A DNA stretch of 55,531 nt, from contig DATCBN010000039.1 in assembly GCA_036511855.1 (NCBI GenBank), positions 1-55,531 of the forward strand, given 5' to 3'. Both the position numbers and the translations under genes were made by a program. Positions 47,444 to 55,085 of the stretch are shown here, one piece after another (the first letter of the stretch is position 1; every line of letters begins with the position of its first letter). The notes beneath the pieces were generated by a model. It was not told the DNA's origin, did not search any database, and saw only the letters and a list, made by a program, of their open reading frames with translations. Origin of the DNA: Candidatus Eremiobacteraceae bacterium (lineage in GTDB: Bacteria > Vulcanimicrobiota > Vulcanimicrobiia > Eremiobacterales > Eremiobacteraceae).

Positions 47444-47787
47444 CAATGCGCCGTCTCTTCTGCTTCTCGCACAGTCTTTTCGTGCGCCTGCGTCAAGACT
47501 TTGTTGGCTGCAAGGGCATTGACCGACGTGATGTTCGACGACTCGTCCTGTTGCGCGATTTCCGCATGCGCTTCTATCGCGATGTGTTTCAGGACTGCGA
47601 CCGGCTGCGAATCGGCCGGCATGTCCGCGACGCGCTGACGCTGGTCGAGATCGGTCACCTTATCGACGGCGTCTTCGGCGATGAGCAAAACAGTATCGGA
47701 GACCGTGGTCTTGACTTCGCGAATATTGCGGCGCATGGTGCGCCCTAGGCGGTGCGCTTCTTGCGCGGTCTCATCTTTTTCATCCAT
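47443..47787 (-). CDS. Hypothetical charged helical protein
   Basis: 114 residues with no membrane span or signal. Most of it is predicted coiled coil or helix: AQEAHRLGRTMRRNIREVK, TVLLIAEDAVDKVTDLDQRQRVAD, AVLKHIAIEAHAEIAQQDES and the last NKVLTQAHEKTVREAEETAH. No recognised domain. It converges with the gene at 47099-47392 and shares its terminator. A TATACT box at about 47853-47858 lies upstream. It could be a small cytoskeletal or stress protein, but no assignment is made. Confidence 0.6.
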   Translation of the reverse strand: MDEKDETAQEAHRLGRTMRRNIREVKTTVSDTVLLIAEDAVDKVTDLDQRQRVADMPADSQPVAVLKHIAIEAHAEIAQQDESSNITSVNALAANKVLTQAHEKTVREAEETAH

Positions 47788-47960
47788 GATTTCGGTACTT
47801 TCAGCGTTTTATGAGTATATCTAAGTTAACGGCCGACTCTGGTCGTGACGGTAGTATACTGATGGAATAGTCTTAGTTCGCCGTCGCCAGTCAAAAGTCC
47901 GTTGAATCGCGGCGAACTGGGGATGCGACTGTGTGCTTGCGGTCACTCTGCAAACTTAAA

Positions 47961-48037
47961 TGGTGGGCGATACACGATTCGAACGTGTGACCTCGTCCTT
48001 ATCAGGGACGCGCTCTAACCAACTGAGCTAATCGCCC
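47961..48037 (-). tRNA. tRNA-Ile (GAT)
   Basis: Acceptor GGGCGAT/ATCGCCC, D-arm GCTCAGTTGGTTAGAGC, anticodon loop CTGATAA (anticodon GAT), T-arm CGTTCGAATCG. CCA is encoded at 47961-47963. It is a standalone tRNA, not inside an rRNA spacer. Confidence 0.96.
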
Positions 48038-48236
48038 GGAAGACCCCATTTATACGGCGCCCTACTCTGTGGTCCCTCCGGTCAACGCGTGATAGAGAAC
48101 GCGCAAGCGCGTCAACTTTCGTCCTTCCGCAAGCGCGTTTAATCGAATTATTTGTGCATTGTGTCTCCTGAGCGCATGCTATCTAAAGCTAGCATTGGCA
48201 TGGCTCGGACGGCACGCGGTAGAATGAATCCAGCCT

Positions 48237-48312
48237 GGGGGATTAGCTCAGTTGGTAGAGCGCGTGCTTTGCAAGCATGAGGTCAGCGGTTCGAACCCGC
48301 TATCCTCCACCA
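48237..48312 (+). tRNA. tRNA-Ala (TGC), probable integration target
   Basis: Acceptor GGGGGAT/ATCCTCC, D-arm GCTCAGTTGGTAGAGC, anticodon loop TTTGCAA (anticodon TGC), T-arm GGTTCGAACCC, with CCA encoded at 48310-48312. It is the only tRNA on the plus strand. Its last 41 bases (48272-48312) recur at 50660-50700 with one mismatch. Confidence 0.96.
48272..48312 (+). repeat. 41-bp direct repeat, left copy (3' half of tRNA-Ala; att-like)
   Basis: Identical at 40 of 41 positions to 50660-50700, both in the same orientation. This copy lies inside the intact tRNA-Ala from the anticodon loop to CCA. The pattern is that of an attL/attR pair left by tRNA-directed integration. Confidence 0.8.
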
Positions 48313-48324
48313 AGAAAACTTTTA

Positions 48325-48344
48325 TCCCGCAAGTGTTTGCGGGA
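48325..48344 (+). terminator. Terminator after tRNA-Ala
   Basis: An 8-bp stem TCCCGCAA/TTGCGGGA with a GTGT loop lies 13 bases after the CCA of tRNA-Ala, followed by TTTCGCTTTT. Confidence 0.7.
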
Positions 48345-48689
48345 TTTCGCTTTTCTCTATCCGCATCAGCACGGCCCTGGACAGGCGCATCCATGGATCG
48401 ACCCGTGCGGCTAACACCGGCTTCCCAACGCGTTTCCATACGACGAAGGTTTCTTGACGATCGATTATAAGAACAGCGCAAAGCTTCATCAGTCGCGAAG
48501 TCTTCCCAATCGGAATTTCAATCCCATATTGTGCCACACGCTCAACCCACCGGCAAAAAGCGCTCGACGGAGGAGACGACATGCCGAGAAAGACCGACCG
48601 GACGAGAATAGTCGGCACTAAGGGTAGAGGACACGCCACTGCTCACGACGAGAGCCAGCGGGCTTCTGATCGCCCGAACCGCTAACGAC
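48345..48689. other. No convincing gene
   Basis: Between the tRNA terminator and the lipoprotein there are open frames on both strands, but none has a ribosome site together with protein-like composition. The longest runs from 48639 to 48322 on the minus strand and looks like chance. Confidence 0.5.
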
Positions 48690-49406
48690 CTAGTACGTGA
48701 AGATGTATTTCGGCACGGGAATCACCGGGCTGCCGACGGCGAGGCTGATCTGCTCGTGTTCCGTGAGCGGTATCGTGCGAGGATCGATGCTCGTCGTCCA
48801 CGGTCCGCCGCTCGTCGGTGTAATGATTTTCACCCATACAGTCCCGGTGTAACCGGCCACATTTGTCGGGTCGAGCGGCTCGCCCCAGACGGCGAAGAAA
48901 TCGCCCAGCGTAAATCCGAGATCGCGCGGTGCCTCGTAATGAATGATGCCGCTCCGATCGTGGGTGTGCATGTAGTAAAAGCACGAACCGCCGATCACCT
49001 GATTGCCACTGTGGTTATACGTCCACGGTTTGACGATGCCGACGGCCCACGGAACCATGATCTGGGTACCGGTCGGATCGAAGATGCTCAGGTGAATATG
49101 GATGTGAAACGCCGGCGGCATGTCTTTGTGGCACCCGAGGTGCGGCGCGATCTGTTGACCTTGGCCGCCGGAAGCCGTATCGCCGTCGGGAAAAGTGTTG
49201 ACACCGATCGACATTCCCGGCACGAGCCGGACGCGGGTGCCGTCGACGACGTGCGGCGCCCCACTGCCGCTTGAACCGATGCTCGCCGGGGACGACCCGT
49301 TTGCGTGGATCGGCGCAGGCGCGGTGGATTGCGTGCTGCACGCGGTGAGCGCGACAGCAATCGTCGCAACGATCGATCGAACGACTCCGAGTTTACTAAA
49401 CCGCAT
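48690..49406 (-). CDS. Hypothetical His-rich exported lipoprotein
   Basis: 238 residues from ATG 49406 with AAGGGA about 9 nt upstream. The signal peptide ends in a lipobox (VALTAC). The mature part is rich in Gly, Pro and His, with metal-like blocks FHIHIHL, CFYYMHTHDRSGIIHYEAP and FAVWGEPLDPTNVAG. A tandem HIH and HTHD pattern could bind a divalent metal, and it resembles uncharacterised bacterial exported proteins with an HTHD-SGIIH block. No catalytic fold is recognised. It lies in the 2.4-kb segment between the two tRNA-Ala repeats, and its start overlaps the next gene. Confidence 0.75.
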   Translation of the reverse strand: MRFSKLGVVRSIVATIAVALTACSTQSTAPAPIHANGSSPASIGSSGSGAPHVVDGTRVRLVPGMSIGVNTFPDGDTASGGQGQQIAPHLGCHKDMPPAFHIHIHLSIFDPTGTQIMVPWAVGIVKPWTYNHSGNQVIGGSCFYYMHTHDRSGIIHYEAPRDLGFTLGDFFAVWGEPLDPTNVAGYTGTVWVKIITPTSGGPWTTSIDPRTIPLTEHEQISLAVGSPVIPVPKYIFTY

Positions 49407-49887
49407 GATTGTCGATCCCTTCATTGGTGAATGCCCTTTCAATCGTGATCGCGATTTCATCGAGCAGATTTCGCGCGGTTTGGCGCGCGATATGCTTGCC
49501 GACAATCGCGTCGAAGGCATCGCCGATGACCGCGAGCGGCGGATCGTAGCTTCCGTCGAGCGTGATGAAGCTCGCACTTACCGTCTCTTCTGCTTCGACG
49601 CCGACCGTGCCGGTGAATTTGGGAAAGACGCCTCCGCCCTCAGGCTCCCACGAGACGGCCATAAGCTGTTTGATGGCATCTGGCTTTGCGATCGGTGAAA
49701 AGTGAACCGAGACGGCCTTAGATACCGCGACGCAGCGGTCAATGCCCAATCGTTCAAGCGGGACCTTGACGGTCAAGACGATCCTGCCCGAACCTTCAGA
49801 TTCGATGTCTCGGACGAATCGCCCAAAGTAGCCGCGCGCTTCGGAGAGCGGTACTTCCACCGACCGTCGTTCGTAGACACAGCCCAT
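49396..49887 (-). CDS. Hypothetical protein, paralog A of a divergent pair (SRPBCC-like)
   Basis: 163 residues from ATG 49887; other ATGs upstream would extend it. The motifs RRSVEVPLSEARGYFGRFVRDI, VSWEPEGGGVFPKFTGTVGVE, LDGSYDPPLAVIGDAFDAIVG and IARQTARNLLDEIAITIE are shared block for block with the plus-strand gene at 50021-50533. The layout of a beta sheet followed by a PPL and long C-terminal helix fits the SRPBCC/polyketide-cyclase-like superfamily, which binds small hydrophobic ligands. No enzyme function can be assigned. It is downstream-overlapped by the His-rich lipoprotein. Confidence 0.75.
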   Translation of the reverse strand: MGCVYERRSVEVPLSEARGYFGRFVRDIESEGSGRIVLTVKVPLERLGIDRCVAVSKAVSVHFSPIAKPDAIKQLMAVSWEPEGGGVFPKFTGTVGVEAEETVSASFITLDGSYDPPLAVIGDAFDAIVGKHIARQTARNLLDEIAITIERAFTNEGIDNHAV

Positions 49888-50020
49888 TATTGCAGAGCCT
49901 CCATCGTGAACTTCTCCTGCCATAATACTTGCACGGGCGGAAGATGATGTGAAGGCCAAAGGGGGTACGACTTCACACGGACTTCGTCAATTCCACTAGG
50001 CTACAAAGTACATTATCGCC

Positions 50021-50533
50021 ATGGTTGGCATCGTCGAACAACGTCATATAAATGTCCCGCTCCAACTGGCGGCGGGCTACCTCAGGCAATACATCCGCGA
50101 GGTCTTCACAAAGCACAACGGCCTGCTGACGCTTTCGGTGTCATCGCCGACGCGCCGCAACGGGTCGCATGTCCAGCTACAAGAAGACGTCATCGTCGAC
50201 TTCGCAAAGATGGTCCACTTAAAACTGCTCACGGGTCAGACCGCAATCGTCTGGCGACCCGTTCATGGCGGCGGGCTGATTCCGTCGTTCACCGGACAGC
50301 TTACTCTTGAAGACGCCGATGACCGCGAATCGTGCCGGCTGTCGCTTGAAGGATCGTACACGCCGCCGCTGGGGCCCGTCGGTGCGGCATTCGACGTCTT
50401 AGTCGGTCACACCATCGCAAGGGCCACAGCACAACGTCTTTTGAAAAGCATCGCACAAGACTTGGAAATCATGCATCGCGACGCACGCATGAAGCGTTCG
50501 CCGACCCATCGCGAGAGGTGCGGCTCGTCCTGA
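50021..50533 (+). CDS. Hypothetical protein, paralog B of a divergent pair (SRPBCC-like)
   Basis: 170 residues from ATG 50021: QRHINVPLQLAAGYLRQYIREVF, IVWRPVHGGGLIPSFTGQLTLED, LEGSYTPPLGPVGAAFDVLVG and IARATAQRLLKSIAQDLE. These match paralog A in order and spacing, at roughly 35-40% identity by eye. The two genes are divergent, with a 133-bp gap that must hold both promoters. This copy has a basic tail (RDARMKRSPTHRER). A plus-strand gene here is in contrast to the minus-strand bias of the rest. Confidence 0.75.
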   Translation: MVGIVEQRHINVPLQLAAGYLRQYIREVFTKHNGLLTLSVSSPTRRNGSHVQLQEDVIVDFAKMVHLKLLTGQTAIVWRPVHGGGLIPSFTGQLTLEDADDRESCRLSLEGSYTPPLGPVGAAFDVLVGHTIARATAQRLLKSIAQDLEIMHRDARMKRSPTHRERCGSS

Positions 50534-50659
50534 ACGTATCCGACCTCGATGAGGCCGCCGACAGCGAAATCTTTCGATTGCGCCATCGTCAGGTGTAGCA
50601 GTGCTTTTATCGATTTTCCGACACTCTAGAAGAGGGCCGACAATCGCGCGACCGTTTTT

Positions 50660-50700
50660 CAAGCATGAGGTCAGCGGTTCGAACCCGCTATCCTCCGCCA
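50660..50700 (+). repeat. 41-bp direct repeat, right copy (tRNA-Ala 3' remnant; att-like)
   Basis: This matches tRNA-Ala positions 48272-48312 except for one base (A to G at the discriminator position). It has no D-arm or 5' acceptor, so it is a fragment and not a tRNA. It marks the far end of a 2,388-bp segment. Confidence 0.85.
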
Positions 50701-51231
50701 ACGTGGATCGGCGACGCGGCGCGACGGCACGTACATTCCTTTAATTTTAAATAATGGAGTGCATCGCCAGCATCGAGGGCCGAGAGCCGCCTCGATTGGA
50801 ATACCACGCGGAACGGCCGAGTATCGCTGCACAGACCGTTCGTAATTGCGTCGAGCGCTAGGGCCCTACTTCTGTTGAATCGGAGTTGATAGGACCCGGT
50901 GCGGTCACGCTTGTATCGCGGGCTTCGATGGCAGTCCGGAGTACGCCGTTCGAAGAACAATCGTGACAGACCGTCCAAGAATTCACTCTTACCACTTGAT
51001 TCCTATCGTTGTCACATAAGTCGCATTTCATTGGGCCAAACCATATTCATTCGGCGCCTTGCCGAAAATAAACCTATTCGCTGCTCACTTTGGCTAGCTA
51101 GCCGGCCCGCTCCGTGAAGCGGCACGCCTCGAAACGCCAAATTGTTTGCAACCATTAGCCAGTGCAACTGAGCTGATCGATTTACCGCAGCGACGACTAG
51201 CCGCCGTTAAAGACCAAATAGTCCGTCCGCA
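50701..51231. other. Gene-poor stretch
   Basis: No supported gene. Open frames on both strands are short and lack ribosome sites. The base composition is lower in G+C than in the housekeeping half of the window. Confidence 0.55.
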
Positions 51232-51387
51232 TTACACAGATCGCCGACCTGTTACCAGGTTGTAGATCACACCGATGACGACGATGACGATCAAGATATT
51301 GATGAGCGAGCCGCCGATGTGGCCTATGAGTCCGACTAACCATAGCACGAATAAGATCACGATGACGGTCCATAAGACGTTTGCCAT
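51232..51387 (-). CDS. Lmo0937-family small membrane protein
   Basis: 51 residues from ATG 51387, with a GGGAGGGG ribosome site 7 nt upstream. It has two hydrophobic helices (VLWTVIVILFVLWLVGLIG and NILIVIVVIGVIYNLVTG) and a basic end (RRSV), which is the layout of Lmo0937-type stress-associated membrane proteins. Function is unknown. It stands alone with no operon partner. Confidence 0.8.
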   Translation of the reverse strand: MANVLWTVIVILFVLWLVGLIGHIGGSLINILIVIVVIGVIYNLVTGRRSV

Positions 51388-51847
51388 GCTGTACCCCTCC
51401 CGCTCAAGAGCGGAGATCACGAATGAGAGTAAGTGCGAACTAGTGGTCGAATGAGAAATCTCGTCTGACAGGCGTCGCCGATCTGCGCATTCGCTCTGTT
51501 AAATCGTCGAGCGAGACGGATACGTGATAGTGGCGATGTCGCTTATCGAGGGCGGCACTCGACTTCACCGGCACCGCGGGAACTACTGCCGGATCAGAAG
51601 CTGGGAGAATTGAATTAAGCATCCTTAGTGGTTCGCCAGTCGCTAGTGGCCACCCGCGAATTGTAAATATTATTAGTCACGTTCGTGTTTCGAAGCTTTC
51701 AAAAGACTGGAGCCCTTTTCGCGTCGCCTTACTGTATCGATGCCCATGTATTCCGCTGGAACATTGCTCGTCACCGAAAGTCGCGTTGGCAGACCACTGA
51801 ATGGGTATAAGGACTTCGTTGCGGCCGGTTTCCGTCCGCTCTCTCCT
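51388..51847. other. Intergenic, weak small ORF only
   Basis: A 60-codon frame at 51440-51622 on the minus strand (MLNSILPASDPAVV...) has AAGG directly adjoining its ATG and no conserved motif. It is not accepted as a gene. Nothing else is supported. Confidence 0.3.
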
Positions 51848-52450
51848 ATGACCCGTCAAAGGCGAACGACTTTGAAAATTCAGAACTTACGCGATCTTTG
51901 GATCGGCGAATTGAAAGGTCTCTACCACGCCGAGACCCAGATCCTGAAGGCTCTCCCGAAAATGGCAAAGGCAGCGGAAGACAAAGAACTCCGCGGTGCT
52001 TTCAAGGAGCATCTGGAGCAGACGCGGGGGCACGTCAAACGGCTCGCTCAGATATTCAAGCTCATCGGAGTGCCGGCCAAGGGCAAGCAGTGCAAAGGTA
52101 TGGAGGGCATTATCGCCGAGGGTAAGGCGATGCTTGAAATGGATCTGCCCGAACCCGTGGGAGACGCTGCCCTGATCGCGGCCGCACAGCGCGTCGAACA
52201 CTACGAGATTGCGGCGTATGGCACCGTTCGCACATATGCCGAAGTCTTGGGCGAAGCAGACGCTGCCAAGTTGCTTGAAGCGACGCTTAAGGAAGAGAAA
52301 GCGACCGATGAGACTCTTACCGGTATTGCGGAACAGGTGAATGCGGACGCGGTGGAACGCAACGGTAAGGCCCAAATCGCGGCAACGCCAGGGCAGAATA
52401 GCAACGGCAAAGTTAAGAAGAAGCGTCAACCGGCCCGCGCCGCTCGTTGA
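51848..52450 (+). CDS. DUF892 ferritin-like protein (YciE/YciF type)
   Basis: 200 residues in which a four-helix bundle is evident: DLWIGELKGLYHAETQILKALPKMAKAA, LRGAFKEHLEQTRGHVKRLAQIF, AAAQRVEHYEIAAYGTVRTYAEVLG and LLEATLKEEKATDETLTGIAE. Metal-ligand Glu and His residues occur in the E-x6-Y-x2-E-x2, E-H-x2-Q and RVEHYEIAAYG contexts typical of YciF-like diiron proteins. A basic tail (KVKKKRQPARAAR) follows. ATG 51848 is used, but TTG 51872 with AAAGG 9 nt upstream gives the usual KIQNLRDLW start. These proteins accumulate in stress and stationary phase. Confidence 0.88.
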   Translation: MTRQRRTTLKIQNLRDLWIGELKGLYHAETQILKALPKMAKAAEDKELRGAFKEHLEQTRGHVKRLAQIFKLIGVPAKGKQCKGMEGIIAEGKAMLEMDLPEPVGDAALIAAAQRVEHYEIAAYGTVRTYAEVLGEADAAKLLEATLKEEKATDETLTGIAEQVNADAVERNGKAQIAATPGQNSNGKVKKKRQPARAAR

Positions 52451-52549
52451 ACGCGGGCGAAGGAGCGATGCCGAGCATGCGGCCCGCTCCTTTTCTATGT
52501 GAGGCGCCTCAGAAGGTCGTAAAACTAGCGTTGCCAGTACAATCCCGCT

Positions 52550-54082
52550 GTGATGCGTTCCAATTTTCCGGCTGCCCGATCAGAACTAATCGAGGGCCAG
52601 GACGGAAATCTCTCGTTGGAACTGATTGCGCCACACCAAGCTGGGGGTCCAACGAGTCAGATGCCTCTGCGGACTGTCATTGAAGTCGGGTCAAGGAGCG
52701 TGAGCAAAGACCGCGTCTTCGAAGCAATCGTGATCGGCGGGGGCTCTGGCGGTCTTGCGGCTGCGACGGCTCTGAAACAGGGCGGAATGCGCCGAGTCGC
52801 AGTTGTCGAGCGTGAACGCGTGGGAGGGGAGTGCGCCTTTTGGGCATGCGTCCCCTCGAAAGTGTTGCTAAGGGCAGAGCAGCCCGTAACCGATGGGAAA
52901 CGCGTCCCTGGTTCAAAACCACTTTCCGACGAGCGGCCAGATTTCGCTCAGGCGGCGGCATGGCGAACGACGATGGTCGATCAATACAGCGACGCAATTC
53001 ATGCGTCCGAATTGGCGAAAGCACACGTCGACCTGCTGCGCGGTACGGCCCGAATCGAAAGCGCTGGCATCGTCTCAGTCGACGGCGAGCGATATCGCGC
53101 CAAGCATATTGTAATAGCGACGGGCTCCACCGATGCGATTCCCGACATCCAGGGACTAAACGACTGCCCATATTGGCTATCGCGCGACGCGACCGCAGCA
53201 GACGCCGTGCCCGAACGCCTTGTTGTCTTGGGCGGCGGGCCCGTTGGTGTCGAACTTGGGCAAATGTTTGCGCGGTTCGGCGCCGAGGTCGTACTGATTG
53301 AATCATCGTCTCATATTATTCATAACGAGAGCGCCGGTATTGCGGAGATCCTAACACAACTACTGAAAAATGATGGCGTTACGATCTCGACCGGAGCGAA
53401 GGCGGTGAGCGTTGCCTGTGATGAGAGCTCCGTGAGCGTGCACCTTGATAACGGTAAGACGATTTCGGCTTCGAAGCTTCTCGTGGCGACCGGCCGCAAA
53501 GCGCGAACGGTCGATTTGGGCTTGGAACTCGTCGGGATAACGGTTGACGATGGGGGCAATATTCCAATCGATGATTCGTGCCGAGCAGCGGCCGATGTGT
53601 ACGCCGTTGGCGACGTCACCGGGAAAGCGATGTTCACGCATACGGCAAAATATCAGAGCCGAATAGCAGTAGCCGCGATACTAGGCCATCCTGAAAAATC
53701 GTCCTACGACGCTGTGCCTCGGTGCATATTTACTGATCCGGAAGTCGCGTCGGTGGGAAAGACGCAGGAGCAGGCGCGCGAAGCCGGGATCGATGCGATT
53801 TATGCGCGTGTCAACTTTGACGAAATCACAAGGCCGGCGCTCTATTTTGAGGATATCGCGAAAGGCGCCGTTGAACTCATCGCCGATAAGACGACGAGGC
53901 GATTGATCGGCGGATGGATAGTCGGACCGATGGCAAGTGAGATGACCGGGTTCATAAGTCTGGCTATTCAGAGCGGAGCTGAATTCGATACGCTTCTAAG
54001 CATAATTCAGCCGTATCCGACATTTTCTGAGGCGTTTTTCGTAGCAGTAGACAGGTTGGCAACGCAGGTCAAATACGGCTAG
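52550..54082 (+). CDS. FAD-dependent pyridine nucleotide-disulfide oxidoreductase (mercuric reductase/Lpd-like)
   Basis: 510 residues with the class I flavoprotein disulfide reductase layout: FAD loop AIVIGGGSGGLAAATALKQGG, redox cysteines in GGECAFWACVPSK (C-x4-C), NAD loop VVLGGGPVGVELGQMFARFG, GDVTGKAMFTHTA and the C-terminal dimer domain. The final motif is IQPYPTFSEAFF, where lipoamide dehydrogenases have HAHPTLSE; the catalytic His is absent, as in mercuric reductases and some quinone reductases. No mer genes or vicinal C-terminal cysteines are visible. The first 55 residues before the FAD loop are extra. GTG 52550 is used, with ATG 52553 next. Confidence 0.9.
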   Translation: MMRSNFPAARSELIEGQDGNLSLELIAPHQAGGPTSQMPLRTVIEVGSRSVSKDRVFEAIVIGGGSGGLAAATALKQGGMRRVAVVERERVGGECAFWACVPSKVLLRAEQPVTDGKRVPGSKPLSDERPDFAQAAAWRTTMVDQYSDAIHASELAKAHVDLLRGTARIESAGIVSVDGERYRAKHIVIATGSTDAIPDIQGLNDCPYWLSRDATAADAVPERLVVLGGGPVGVELGQMFARFGAEVVLIESSSHIIHNESAGIAEILTQLLKNDGVTISTGAKAVSVACDESSVSVHLDNGKTISASKLLVATGRKARTVDLGLELVGITVDDGGNIPIDDSCRAAADVYAVGDVTGKAMFTHTAKYQSRIAVAAILGHPEKSSYDAVPRCIFTDPEVASVGKTQEQAREAGIDAIYARVNFDEITRPALYFEDIAKGAVELIADKTTRRLIGGWIVGPMASEMTGFISLAIQSGAEFDTLLSIIQPYPTFSEAFFVAVDRLATQVKYG

Positions 54083-54157
54083 ACTTTGTTCTACCTTCGA
54101 CGTGAGCCCGGCGCTGCCGCTGTCTGGATGCGCAACAAAGGTCGCGCAGACGGGCTT
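54083..54157. other. Short gap after the flavoprotein
   Basis: Nothing supported; a minus-strand frame crosses it but is not protein-like. Confidence 0.3.
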
Positions 54158-54310
54158 CTAGCGCGGCAACCTCAGCTCGGGCCGACGTGCTTCGACCGGC
54201 GCCATGTATTCGGGCGATAAGGCCATCCAATGTGTGCAATGTTCGCATACCAGAGGAGTGATTACGTCGGCGGTGGCCGACATATCTTGATTGCAGACAA
54301 GGCAAACCAT
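54158..54310 (-). CDS. Small zinc-ribbon-like protein (50 aa)
   Basis: ATG 54310 reads MVCLVCNQDMSATADVITPL and then VCEHCTHWMALSPEYM. Two Cys-x2-Cys pairs separated by 17 residues form a plausible zinc ribbon, and no membrane span is present. Its ATG shares one base with the TGA of the ORF just upstream (TGATG), so the two are probably coupled. No strong ribosome site is seen, as expected when coupled. Function unknown. Confidence 0.45.
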   Translation of the reverse strand: MVCLVCNQDMSATADVITPLVCEHCTHWMALSPEYMAPVEARRPELRLPR

Positions 54311-54513
54311 CAATCGAGACCGAGAAGTGCTATGTCGGCGTCGAAACAGTTCCGCCACGATAGGCTAGGGTCGAGCACATCGAAGACTGCTTCGGTCATC
54401 ATATTCGCGGCGAGCCGCACGTCCATCGGCTGAAGTGCGTCGTCTATTCGATCTAATAGGACGGCTGCAATGGCGTTTCGTGCGTCGCGGAAGGTTCGAA
54501 GTGAAACTGTCAT
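54310..54513 (-). CDS. Hypothetical small helical protein (67 aa)
   Basis: ATG 54513 gives MTVSLRTFRDARNAIAAVLL, then helix-rich sequence (DRIDDALQPMDVRLAANMMTEAVFDVLDP) ending in DADIALLGLD. The composition is amphipathic and protein-like, and coupling to the next ORF supports translation. The only purine run upstream is AAAGAGAG at about 13 nt, which is weak. No family is recognised. Confidence 0.45.
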   Translation of the reverse strand: MTVSLRTFRDARNAIAAVLLDRIDDALQPMDVRLAANMMTEAVFDVLDPSLSWRNCFDADIALLGLD

Positions 54514-55085
54514 AGGAGGGTCTCTCTTTAGATTCGTTGAGGGACCCTTCTACTTCGACACAGGCACGCGGGAACCGCTTGTGGATCGCAAAGTAGTCAG
54601 AGGTCTGATGCTTGGTGCGAACGTCGTCACGCTCTCTCTTGTGGGCCACGATGGTTGGACAGTTGGCAGGTAGTCTTGACCTCTTGCCTGCTGCGAGTTA
54701 ATTGCCGGCGGCAACCCCTGCGTGCTAGCGATTTCGTCGAGAATCGTTCCATCGCCATTATCAAATTCGCCAATAGGGTCCCGTGATCGACATTCCCCCG
54801 GATTGCGTAGCTTGGGCTTTGTTGCCGCGAGCAACTGCCGGATCTGCCGATCAACTGCGATTGCGGGCCAACCTAACGCTCGATGAATACCGACCGCGAA
54901 AATGTCAATGCATTGAAGGCTGCAAATTCCAAACCCAAAGTTCAGACCATTCAGAAGGCGACGTCAAAGCCAAGTAAGGGCCCAGAATCTCGACGCATTC
55001 GCGAACAACTGTGCTAAGATACTAGGCCGTTACGCGCGCTGATCCGACCAAGCTTGACGGCAGCTCTCGGCCGTCGATGCCGCCG
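54514..55085. other. Gene-poor stretch before the propeller gene
   Basis: Several frames of 60-95 codons exist on both strands but none has a ribosome site plus protein-like composition. A 64-codon plus-strand frame at 54783-54977 is the least poor. No tRNA, repeat or terminator is clear. Confidence 0.5.

Noticed and set aside
48322-48639. A 105-codon minus-strand frame after tRNA-Ala
   Set aside because: No ribosome site, overlaps the tRNA terminator, and no protein-like motif; treated as chance.
50660-50700. Possible second tRNA-Ala gene
   Set aside because: Only the anticodon-arm to acceptor 3' half is present; no D-arm or 5' acceptor, so it is a fragment.
51440-51622. 60-codon minus-strand ORF
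   Set aside because: Weak start context and no recognisable fold; kept only as a note in the gap entry.
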